Shown: positions 54,871 through 64,000 of the stretch, in pieces
Position numbering within the stretch: the first letter of the stretch is position 1
Layout: the number at the start of each line of letters is the position of its first letter
Origin: Ramazzottius varieornatus
Lineage: Eukaryota; Tardigrada; Eutardigrada; Parachela; Ramazzottiidae
Assembly: GCA_001949185.1 (NCBI GenBank)
Contig: BDGG01000011.1
Coordinates: 666,454 to 730,453 of the forward strand
Length of the DNA stretch: 64,000 nt
Reading direction: 5' to 3'
Notes under the pieces: generated by a model
What the model was told of the DNA's origin: nothing
What the model saw: only the letters and a program-made list of their open reading frames with translations
The model's database searches: none
Program-made: the position numbers and the translations under genes

Positions 54871-55352
54871 GAGAAAGTCAGTGAGCTTCAGGTGCAAGGC
54901 GAAACACGCTCGCGCCACACTAACGAAATTTTTCTGAATGTTTCGGGATTATGAAAGGTGGAAGTTCTCCGCGATTGTTCGGGTACGGCAGTTAGCGGAC
55001 CTCTTCATGAGAAAGGTAACTGACGAGGCGGACTGATGGTAACTTGCCTTTAAGCGCACTTCGTCACATCATAGCATTGTGTACCGGAATGCTGCCATAG
55101 ACTTCGGCACGAACCATGTTTTTGCAAGGCCGGAATGACAAACTCGCGGCATGCATGGCCCACATGTCTGGCGCATCGCATGATCTGAGCGTATGACCTG
55201 GCTTGTTTTGCACTTTATTATCGGTTAAATTCACGAAGCTTGACGAACTTTGTCCAACCGACCACGCGACAAGGACCAACAGTAAGTATCGCCTTTGCAG
55301 CGATATTACACTGATCTTTGATCAACAATTGACACGGCCATTAATGAACCCA

Positions 55353-55365
55353 CCCCCCCCCCCCC
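55353..55365. repeat. C13 homopolymer
   Basis: Thirteen consecutive C residues on the plus strand, the longest G/C homopolymer I noticed in the window. Confidence 0.9.
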
Positions 55366-55451
55366 AACCTTGGCAAAAACTCGACGGGAGAGCCACAACA
55401 CGATTGCCACTCCCAACATACACTATTATGAAATAAACTAAAACTTCATGA

Positions 55452-55484
55452 AAAGATACCATCCGCATATCCGATGGTATCTTT
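55452..55484. repeat. Perfect 12-bp stem-loop
   Basis: AAAGATACCATC and GATGGTATCTTT enclose a 9-base loop. It lies in intergenic DNA after an ATGAAATAAAC motif. It is not related to the abundant hairpin family. Confidence 0.8.
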
Positions 55485-55557
55485 CTCCCAACATAGAAGG
55501 GTTGTCTTCGGTGAACTTGTGACGTAGCTCATTGCCAAGACCTGGCGCCATCTGTAC

Positions 55558-55684
55558 GGAGCTCGGCGAAGGGACAAGTTCACTGGTTCACCAAGTGGCG
55601 CATGCTTACAAAGTGTTATTGAACGAAAGCGTGCGCCACTTGGGGGAAAACACATCTTTGTGGAGTTTGCTTGGCGAGCGAGCT
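55558..55684. repeat. Family A complete single-core element
   Basis: GGAGCTCGGCGAAGGGACAA left end, core 55592-55643, right end GCTTGGCGAGCGAGCTCC. CCATCTG occurs near both ends. Intergenic upstream of TRAPPC8. Confidence 0.9.
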
Positions 55685-56742
55685 CCATCTGGTGAGGCAG
55701 AGCTGCTCGAGCCACAAAATTTCTTATGCAAGTGGGCTGCGGACAGTTCCAGGTCCGCAGATTCCCCACGACCAGGCAGTACTCAGTTCGGCTGGCTGGG
55801 GAATTTAAATTTTGCTTAAAAGCACCTGCCTCTTCCACAGTACAACGCTATTGCCTATTTCAGATTTATGTTTTCAGTGGTGTTTACACTACCGATTTGA
55901 CCTATGCACTTACCCAAAAACAATACAGCTACTGCTCTATTCGGAAGACGACGGGAGCTTCACAAATATCCGTACGTCCGGAATAGCCTTCCCGAACCGC
56001 GCATTCGTCGTTTCCGCGTGCCATGCGATCTTGGTCTCGAATGATGCGTACTTAGTCCGCCTGCTAGTCCGTTCCAGCTTTTCCTACAACGAAATCTGCC
56101 GTATTACTTCAAGTCCGAACTCTCGACCGAGCGAGTCTAGGTATTCACAAATTCAGAAGAAAATACCGTCCGAATCTGACCAAGGCGCATATCCTTTCTT
56201 GCTCCTTTCTTGAGTCAAAATTTCTTGTGAGACAATATGCCATAAGCTCCGACTTACCTTCTCCTTTCCATCTCCTGATCCCCCCTAGACTCAGATGGCA
56301 TACAGCAATCCAGCTGCTGTCTTTGGCCGAAACAACTTCCTGGAAAGCAAGTCGACACAGGATGAGTATCATATGGGAGTGGTGGTAAAGTTAGGAGGAA
56401 GAAAACAAAAGTAACAAAACTGAGAAATAGCCCCGCGCAAAAGGTAGCGGTCCTACTACTAGCGGAGCCCTCCACCCGTGACCCGTCGTTCAGTTTCTGC
56501 CCTGGGGGTTTGGTCTGTGGAAATTTTCGGATTCAAACAAAAATACGAGATAATTATTTCGTTTGAAAAAAATTAAAATAGTACTTCTCAGGCCTTCCGC
56601 TTAGAATCTACGGTACTCGAAGGGAAATCAACGATGAACGATCAACGTATAGTTGCAGGTGCAATCCGGAGTAATCTTCGGAAGATCGCCGTGTGAGCAG
56701 GCGAAACGCGGGGGAAGGTTCCGAAGAGCGGAAGGGGGCCAG

Positions 56743-59700
56743 ATGGCTCGGACACGACTCACGCCGAAGGAATTCCTGCAAGAATGTTTCCCTCCACGGC
56801 TGCTGTGTCTGATATCAGAAGATGCTCAGGAGGTATGTCAGAAAAACAACCTGGATTTTATCCAGCTGATTCGGCCGTTCTGTCGACCGACGAACGACTT
56901 AATCTCGTCCGACTTGACGAATCGACGTTTTTACATGAAGAATTTCTACCTCCACGTCTGCTCGCTGGAGCAAGCCTCTCCGTGTAACCCTAATATCACG
57001 CGAAATCTCTTCAACGACCATGTTACCCAGTGCGTCGAAAACTTTGACCCTCATCACTCTCCGCAAATCGACATTGCCCTCAGCGACAATACCTCCGTTG
57101 CCGTACCCGGTAAGCTTGAACAGTCCATTGATTGAACGGAAGTTGATTTGTTGTTTTATCATGAAGATTTGAAACGGTCACGTGCTTCCTGTTATGCGTA
57201 TGAGTACGCCACATGATCGGAAGTTGTAACGTTGTGAAGCCGGTCAAGGTTTTTCAGCCGGCGCACGCTTCCTGACAATGACACCTTTAACTTGCGCCAC
57301 TCAGGCAGACGATCTAGTCGAGTTTTCTAACTGGCGCACGGTTTCGGCTAACGATACTGAAGAGGTGCACCGCTTGGAGTAACAATCTGGTTTCTTGCCA
57401 AGATCCGATTTTCATCCTTTTTTTGCTTCCGTTGCAGCAACGACGCCTTGGTACGAAGTTTTCCGGGATGACTACATTCGCTTTTTCCCGCCGTACGACT
57501 ACGAATGTATTCGAGACCTGCTAGGTTGCCTCTTTGTCGTATCGACGTCGATTGCCGATCCAGTGGGGCGAGCCAAAGCCTTGATCGAGCAACAGGTCCA
57601 GCTGCAAGCAAACCAGAAGAACCCACGTTGGCTTGGGCCCAATATTCTCAAATACTTTGTCGTGCTCGACGACTTGTCGACGTCTTCTCCCGACACCAAA
57701 GTGCGAGGCGAAAGCGCATTGCATTACTTCACCACGACCTATGGTGAAACCAACTGCTGCTTGTTGGGTATCAACAGCGGCACTGGCCGTAACATTGACG
57801 AAGCGCCCTTCAATCCATGGGAGAATTCCATGACTTATAGTACACCAAGCAATGACGACATGGCCAGTGCGGCTGTCGCCGAAACCTTACCAGAAGTCAA
57901 TGGAGCGAATGAGGCAGAAGGTATGGACCATCCTTTGGCTATTACACCACACCGGACAGTGACCAACGGCCCAGACGCCGAGGAGAAGCGTGTCGGAATG
58001 CTGTTAAGCCAAGAAGACGGACGAAGAATAGAAACCTTCATCACCGACCTGGTCAACAAATGCCTCGTGCCGTACGCCGAACGACAGATAAAAATCCTGA
58101 ACGAACTGGTAAGCTCGTTTTCAAGTGGCGCATTGGCCATTCTAATTATATCGAAAATGTGCGCCACTTTGCAAACTCGACAAGATCGATTTCCCAAGGC
58201 GCGCACTCTCTGCCAATAACACGGAGGAAGCGCGCCACTTTTAAAGTAGTCCTGTCGAGTTTGCGTGCCGTGATCCCTGATACAATAGCTTTCAAAATTC
58301 GATCGGAAGAATTCACGCTGCTCCTCTTTCAGATAATATCGAAGAAGGGTATTCACCGGACATTAGTCAACGCCACCAAGAAGATCTTCGGACCAAGCGG
58401 ACCACCACGTCCAGGTGCTGCGTCTTCCCGGTCGTCCACCAGCTCGTCGTCCTCGTCGACCAACGTCAGTCAAGTGGTGTACATGACAGAAGCCGTCGAG
58501 ATGCACAATCGCAAAGCGGGCGACCTCTCCCTTATCCTCCAACTGTATGATCAGGCTCTGGGCTTCTATCAGTCTGCCAGACGTGATTACAGCAGCGACC
58601 AGGCGTGGAATTACTACGCTGCTGCTTCCGAGATGTGTGGTTGGTACTGCCTCCGCCTTTTTTTCCTTCTCGTAATGATCACTCGGCTAACGAATAGTCT
58701 TTGAACAATGTTGGTTGTCTCTTCAGGACTGTGCGTCTTTCTTTCGCCTGCCACTGCATTTTCCACGGTTAACGCCAAAGCCTTTCCACTGCAGTTCTTT
58801 GAGGCTGCTATCAAGTCATACTCCGAGTATGGACCAACCAAGCAGCAGGTAAGAGAGCGTAGCACATTGAAAGACTCGTTCCAATGATGCAATCGTGGTT
58901 AGTTATCTGGCGCTCCTCTTACCTCGGCCATTTTTCTACGAGATGCCTGCCAAGGCCGTGCTCGACACAAATTTGTCAATCTTACCATAAAAAAAGGCAC
59001 AAAAGACATTGACTGTTTTGATATGATTGAATTGTGACTGAAATTTTTCCGTAGGCTTCGCAGAGCTTGAGTGTACGGTCGACCTTCTTCGCCACGGAAG
59101 TTTGTAAAGCACTAGGGCTCTTCGACGAAGCCGCGGCATTCTTCAAGACGCACACGGAAGAGTTCGACCTGCTATCCGGGCTCTTTCTGGAGCAGGCTGG
59201 TCACTGCTACCTCAAGAGCAGTCCGCGCAAATTCTCATTCCAGATGATTTTTGCCGGATACCGTTACTTCAAAGCAGCCCAGAAGAAGTTGGGTATCTTG
59301 GCCTACAAGCAGGCTTTGAAGGTCTTCGAAGGCCGTCAGTGGAGCATCGCCGAAGACCACATTCGCATGAATATTGTCCGACATTCCATGTTGTTGAGAT
59401 CTTACCAGGAAGCCTTGCCGCATTTCGCCTTCCTCCTTACCGGTATGAGAGTCTCCCATATCGCAATATGTTTTTTAGTATATGGAAGCTTGGCAAACGA
59501 AGCCAACACGATTGAAGTGGCACGCGTTCCCAGTGTTAATAGATGATAGCGTGCGCCACCTGGGAGAGTAATCTGGTCGAGTTAGTCGAAGTGACGCACA
59601 TTTTCGGCGTAACTGGCTGGAACTGTGCGCCAGTTGAGAGAGTAGCCTTGCCGAGTTTTTCGCCTGGGACTCTATTATGGTCTCGTTCATTTCCAGGTGT

Positions 59701-62626
59701 GCGTCGCCAGGTCGCTTCACAGCAGCTTCTGATCCTCAAAGATTTCCTCACCTGTCGGCGCTCTGTTCAGTCTTCCCCCGACGAACGTGTGATCAACCTC
59801 GACATTCCTCTCATCAAGGTCCAAAAAATCCGCACTATTACCGCACCCGCTAACGATAGTTTTCTGGTCGAGTCTGTCGATGAAGAATGGCTAGCTCTAG
59901 AAGAGAAAGCGGTCGAAGCGAAAGGCCACGCGCACCCACATTTCCGACACCAGCAGTTTGTCTTCTCGGACAAGACAGACAACCGCCATTCTCCTATGAT
60001 ATCAGCCGGTGAAGTCTTGACAGTGGAAATACCCCTTCAGAACCCTTTAGGGTTGCCTGTCACTGTAAAAGCACCGAGGTTAACGTTTCAACCCGGTAAT
60101 CTTGAAGAGACGCTTGTGGTGGAAGCAGTGGATGATGTCACTCTGGCAGCTGAGGAAGAAACGGTCCTTAGGTTCAGGTTAACGGTGAAAGAGACGGGAA
60201 TGTTGAAGATTAATGGGATCGAACATGTAGTGTATATCCAAGTCGAGAACGATACGGAGGAAGGGCCCTTGTGCATCAATGCCAGAAAAAGCTTCGAAAT
60301 TACCGGTATGAAGTATATTTGAAGTTACACCATTTTCCCGAATGGCGTACCTTTTAGAAATTACTAGCTGTAGGCCTGCGCCACTTACAAAACCAACCCG
60401 ATGATTTTTCCACGTGACGCACGTTTCTTGCTAATATTAACGGAAACGTGCGCCACGCGGGATAAGATCTTGCCGAGTTTGCATCAAAGTTTTATCTTTG
60501 CTGTTTTGTTTATCGGTATCTTTGTGCATGATTAGGTAGGCGGTTGAACGTTTCGAAAGCTGACAAAGCCGGCATCGTTTATACACCAGACCGCCGCTTG
60601 GACATTATCGTGACCGAGCCAAGAGGGAAGGTGGTGGGCAACTGGGAGAACTTCCCGCGGGGAGTGCTGTCGGGACAAGTGGTCCGTCTGGGTCTGACCA
60701 TCGACAACCAGGGCGGCAGGTCCGTCAATCACCTGGCCATTCTCTCTTCCCTTCCACACGTCCTCATTTTCTTCAACGCTCCCAAAGATGGCGATATCTT
60801 GACACTGCCACTTCCCAACGGTAAGAAGATTGTTTTCCCAAGAGGCGCACATGTCCAGTGTTGTTGGGTGGAAACATGCGCCACTTGGAGTAACCTTGGT
60901 TTATTTGCCGAGCTCCCTTTTGGGTCTTCCCTTTCGAGTCTGCGTATAATAAAGTTGTCAGTGCAGGGTCGTTGGAACCCAGGAAGAAAGTGTCCTTGTC
61001 AGCGGTGTTTGTGGCGCCTTCCGCTGCCGGCTCGTATACCATCAAATGCCTGCTGTACTTTCGGTCCACGCCAGATGGAGACAAGGCTCCTAAATACGGT
61101 ATTTGGCGTATCCAGCACGACTTCCAGGTCCTACCGGGAATAACGCTCAAAGGCACGATCCAACCTAGTCTTTCCCCCTCCCAAAAAGAGCCAGAGAATC
61201 TGATTACCTTACAAGCTGCTCACGTCAACGAGGTAGAACGTACTCGCATACTTTTGCGTACAGTTCGTCCATTCTTTAATCCGTAGGTACAGCTACAGAA
61301 TATATCAATCAAGCTGATAGAACTGCTGTCGACCACGCCACATTGGACAATTTCTAACCTTGACGAAACTCTCCCTCCCGACCAGAAAGGGACGCTCATA
61401 TCGAACGGAAGTCTGAGCTACGGTGAAGAAGCCTTCCTTGCTCTTCTGGCTCGTCAGCGGTACCTTGTCGAAGGCGACTCGACGACCCTGAGTGCCTTCA
61501 CTATCGGTCCAGAGCTGGACGCTACCGACCACAACTTCATCAAAGCCGCCCGCACCATCGCAGCCTTCGCTAACGAGGACGGTGGCCGTCGGGAGCAGCA
61601 AGATGCCATCCGGTTACGACTCCTGTGGAAAGTTACGCTGGTTACTGATGGCAAAACCAGCAATGTGTTTGGCATCCGTTCTATTGCGCTACCAATTTTC
61701 ACAAGATCCAGGGAAGGTGTCGAGCAAGCCGTAGTGAGGTCTCCTCCAGGTGGAGATAACGCGGATGGTGCCGATCAAGTCAGGACTGTGCCGGTAACTT
61801 CCTTAAATATTTGGAGGACTCAACAAGATCGGATCCTCAAGTGACGCACTCAACAGCCAGTTATGCTGAAAATGTGCGCCACTTGGGACACTAAATTTGA
61901 ATTTTCCAAGTGGCGCACGCTCTCGGCTAATGACACTGGCAACGTTCGTCCCTTGGAATAGAAATCTTGGCGAACTGGTTTACCGAGTTCCCGTCTATTC
62001 ATATTTTTTTCGCTTACTGTAGGATATCGCGGAGATCCTGACGAAGGTGCCGGATGATCCGTTTGTTAGCTCGATACGACTGCAGTCACTCACTGCTGCA
62101 GCTGGCGTAGACGGTGCCACAACCCAAGAGGCTCAGTATGGCGTTGACATTATCAGCTGGAGTGTCCACTTACCGGTAATTATAACCATCAACAATAACA
62201 ACAGACGGTCAAAATTTATCCACTTGTATCATATACCTTCCGCTTGTCCCTGTTCGTTAAACTCGAAGTGCATAGAACGGTATTTTACAGGAAGTGGAGC
62301 CATCGGTGAACGACGAAGGCTTCTGCGTAGTCTCCCTGACGATGGAGCTCTCGTGTCGTTTGACGACCACTCACGACTCTTTCGAAGTGAGCGTGGATCT
62401 ACGGTCGGGCTCGCGGTGCTTCCCGGTGGGTGCCAGACGACACCAGGTAGTCTTACGGCCAGCGGAAAGCTGTCCGCTGGCCTTCCAGTACTGCTTCACA
62501 ACAGCTGGCACCTACAACATGGCCGAGTTCGTCCTAGTCAAAGCCATGCCGGTCAGGCAGCTACAACCCTCCACGGTCAAGCTACAACGCCCGGCCAACA
62601 ACCAAATGCTCATGCGTATCTTGTAA
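56743..62626 (+). CDS. TRAPPC8: Trafficking protein particle complex subunit 8
   Basis: Eleven exons: 56743-57109, 57438-58108, 58333-58639, 58727-58848, 59055-59442, 59697-60305, 60536-60820, 60967-61232, 61287-61793, 62023-62175 and 62291-62626. They give 1336 aa (human ~1435). TRAPPC8 (yeast Trs85) is a subunit of the metazoan TRAPPIII complex, which activates Rab1 in ER-Golgi traffic and autophagy. Evidence: N-terminal LTPKEFLQECFPPRLLCL, then ATTPWYEVF, GPNILKYFVVLDDLS, GESALHYFTTTYGETNCCLL and the IISKKGIHRTLVNATKKIFG region (matching ISRKGLSRSL in the family). Alpha-solenoid blocks follow (MIFAGYRYFKAAQKKLGILA, GRQWSIAEDHIRMNIVRHS), then C-terminal beta-rich segments. A Ser-rich insert (SSRSSTSSSSSSTN) lies in exon 3. 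Six of its introns contain hairpin clusters. A 5' UTR exon probably begins after the GTTGCAG at 56653-56659. Confidence 0.94.
57255..57377. repeat. Family A hairpin doublet
   Basis: TRAPPC8 intron 1. Confidence 0.85.
58122..58240. repeat. Family A hairpin doublet
   Basis: TRAPPC8 intron 2, starting only 13 bp after the donor. Confidence 0.88.
58930..58995. repeat. Hairpin family B, copy 3
   Basis: TTTTTCTACGAGATGCCTGC start and a TTTGTCAATCTTACCATAAA end, with GTGCTCGACAC in the centre in place of GTGCCCGGCAC. In TRAPPC8 intron 4. Confidence 0.65.
59514..59635. repeat. Family A hairpin doublet
   Basis: TRAPPC8 intron 5. Left flank GAAGCTTGGCAAACGAAGCC. Confidence 0.88.
60340..60458. repeat. 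Family A hairpin doublet
   Basis: TRAPPC8 intron 6. Confidence 0.85.
60839..60888. repeat. Family A single hairpin
   Basis: TRAPPC8 intron 7. Right flank TTTATTTGCCGAGCTCCC. Confidence 0.88.
61838..61956. repeat. Family A hairpin doublet
   Basis: TRAPPC8 intron 9. Confidence 0.88.
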
Positions 62627-63083
62627 TTCTAAATTCTATGTATACAACTTCGTCCTGTCTATCGTGTCTCATCTGTGATTTTAGTCTGGATAAGTCTTTA
62701 ACTTATTGAGAACTCGAAATGGGAGATTGAAAAACAAACTCGACAGGGCTTTTTCTAAGCGGCGTACGTTTCCAGTGTCACTGGATGGAGGCGTGCACCA
62801 CTTGGGAGCGATATTGTTGTACTAAGTGGCGCACTGTTGTGCGTTATTGCCTGTAAACGTGCGCCACATGATGAATGAAACTGCCGAGTTCGCTTGTTTA
62901 GGTCCCAAGTGAGCCAGAACGGTTTTCTACGTCACTTTTTCATTTCTCGGTGGTGAAATGTCTGTTTTGATTTTGGGCTCTAATATTCCGAAATATACAT
63001 GTAATCAGACAAGGATGCAAAAAGTACAAAATTAATTATCTCAGAAGGACTGTGAAGAAGGAAGTGTTCAAAGGTACGAAAGT
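62627..63083. other. Intergenic between convergent TRAPPC8 and the Gly/Tyr-rich gene
   Basis: One hairpin doublet, otherwise nothing recognised. Confidence 0.4.
62756..62869. repeat. Family A hairpin doublet
   Basis: Intergenic after TRAPPC8. Left flank AAACAAACTCGACAGGG. Confidence 0.88.
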
Positions 63084-64000
63084 TTAGTAGCCGTATTGCA
63101 AGCTGTAGTATCCGTTGCCACCAGCCGATGAAGAACCCGTACTTCCGGCCCCGGCAGCGTAATTGTAGGATGGCTTGCCCATGTAAGCTCCATACTCCAT
63201 GGGGGCCGGATAGGCGGTGTAGGCTGCTGATGACCGATATTGGGGCTTAGCGTAGCCTGAACTGCCGCCGTAAGAGGGCTTACTGTAGGATGATCCGCCT
63301 CCACCATACGAATCTTGGTGGTAGTTAAAGTAGTTCAAGGGGAATCCGGCCAAAGAGTTGTCGTAAACCACATTCTGTCCGTAGTACCGTCTCTCATCTA
63401 TAACACAGAACTTTCGGTCTAACATCCACATTAGCGTTCTGCAGGAAGGAGAACGGAAGGTCGGTAAGCAAACTAAGCCTGATCTTGACCAAGTGGCGCA
63501 TGTTTGCTGTGTTTTTGACTGGAACTGTGCGCCACTGGCACAAACGACCTTGTTGAGCTCTTCCAAGTAGCGCGCGTTGTCGCTGTGATTGGCTTCATGC
63601 GTGCGCCACTTGGATATACGATCTTGTCGAGTTTGTTTGCCGAGGTCCCAAGTAAGGGACCAGGGCCTTCTACTTACAGCCGAAAGGAAAACCAGCAAGT
63701 CCGAAGTGAGGTGTATCTCCGCGATCGAAGTAGCGAGGATCCACGCCGCCACCGTAACTTCCACCCGACCGATAGCGGTTGTAAGAGCTGGATTCTGCCG
63801 CCAGAGGCTCGGACGCGGAAGCTGCTGCGCTGGGACCTTCGGCAACGGTCTTGGCAGCTCCCTGTTGTGCCTGAATTATTCCAATCAGTCCAATCATAAC
63901 TACAGCCTGCAAAAGAACACCAACGAACATGAAACCCAGCGGAATAAGAAAAGAGCAAATCCGAACCAGGAAGGGAAATTCAGTTACCGTTATAGTCAAC
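63084..64000 (-). CDS. Gly/Tyr-rich secreted protein, truncated at the window edge
   Basis: Minus-strand exons 63906-63678 and 63397-63084, preceded by the end of a first exon at 64000-63989 that runs off the window. The joined start LTITAVVMIGLIGIIQAQQG is a signal peptide whose Met lies outside. The mature part is rich in Ser, Gly and Tyr: SYGGGVDPRYFDRGDTPHF, GGGGSSYSKPSYGGSS and a C-terminal GYYSLQYGY. The motif LAGFP occurs twice (FGLAGFPFG and NSLAGFPLNYF), once on each side of the intron. Such composition is common in invertebrate cuticle, silk-like or eggshell proteins; the actual tissue is unknown. I recognise no named family. The intron holds a hairpin doublet with a clear right terminal flank. 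Confidence 0.75.
63490..63651. repeat. Family A doublet with right terminal flank
   Basis: Intron of the Gly/Tyr-rich gene. The right flank reads CTTGTCGAGTTTGTTTGCCG, then AGGTCCCAAG. Confidence 0.9.

Larger units (their letters stand above)
53843..56742. other. Intergenic between divergent cwo and TRAPPC8
   Basis: 2.9 kb with two hairpin elements (54721-54870, 55558-55684), a C13 tract and a perfect 12-bp stem-loop. Short ORFs (for example 54084-54335 plus) show no family resemblance. Both promoters must lie here. Confidence 0.4.

Noticed and set aside
1-64000. tRNA, rRNA or other classical RNA genes
   Set aside because: I scanned for tRNA B-box-like GGTTCGANNCC and rRNA-like conserved stretches and saw none that fold convincingly.

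Overview
The window looks like a piece of a compact animal nuclear genome. Genes are split into many short exons by canonical GT-AG introns, most 50-350 bp long. Products are animal families: PKA catalytic subunit, C1GALT1, NPLOC4, TRAPPC8, reticulon, a clockwork-orange bHLH-Orange factor, an EGF/LDLa protein and GPI-anchored trehalases. The clockwork-orange orthologue and a glycine/tyrosine-rich secreted protein point to an invertebrate, probably an ecdysozoan. A tardigrade is my best guess, but the sequence alone does not prove it.

Layout, left to right: HSDL2 (+, 0.4-3.1 kb); a broken cystatin-like gene (+, 3.5-4.1 kb); the PKA catalytic subunit (+, 5.6-16.1 kb) with a 6.4-kb first intron and a second, alternative last exon; C1GALT1 (-, 16.6-18.1 kb); a tiny secreted or GPI-like peptide (+, 19.9 kb); NPLOC4 (-, 21.0-24.6 kb); a secreted two-repeat Cys protein (-, 26.0-26.6 kb); two tandem trehalases (+, 27.6-30.9 and 31.1-33.9 kb); an intronless reticulon (+, 34.9-36.1 kb); a secreted EGF/LDLa protein (+, 37.5-39.2 kb); an SLC35F3/F4-like transporter (-, 39.4-42.2 kb); a frame-broken arylsulfatase (+, 42.7-45.2 kb); clockwork orange (-, 45.9-53.8 kb); TRAPPC8 (+, 56.7-62.6 kb); and a Gly/Tyr-rich secreted protein (-, 63.1 kb to the right edge).

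The genes do not form one pathway. Local themes are trehalose hydrolysis (tandem pair), secretory-pathway functions (C1GALT1, TRAPPC8, reticulon, NPLOC4) and signalling or clock control (PKA-C, clockwork orange).

The most unusual feature is a very dense family of short palindromic elements. About 90 core hairpins lie in 48 clusters, roughly one cluster per 1.3 kb, and all fall in introns or intergenic DNA. Each core is AAGTGGCGCACGC, about 20 bp, then GCGTGCGCCACTTGG. Cores come as singles, doublets or triplets with a constant period of about 73 bp. Complete copies are bounded by inverted flanks ending in the GAGCTCGGCAAAC / GTTTGCCGAGCTC motif. Other strong observations are the alternative PKA C-terminal exon, a second trehalase that has lost the canonical catalytic Asp motif, a second smaller hairpin family, and a 156-bp foldback element. 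All exon models were built by hand from splice sites, reading phase and family resemblance.
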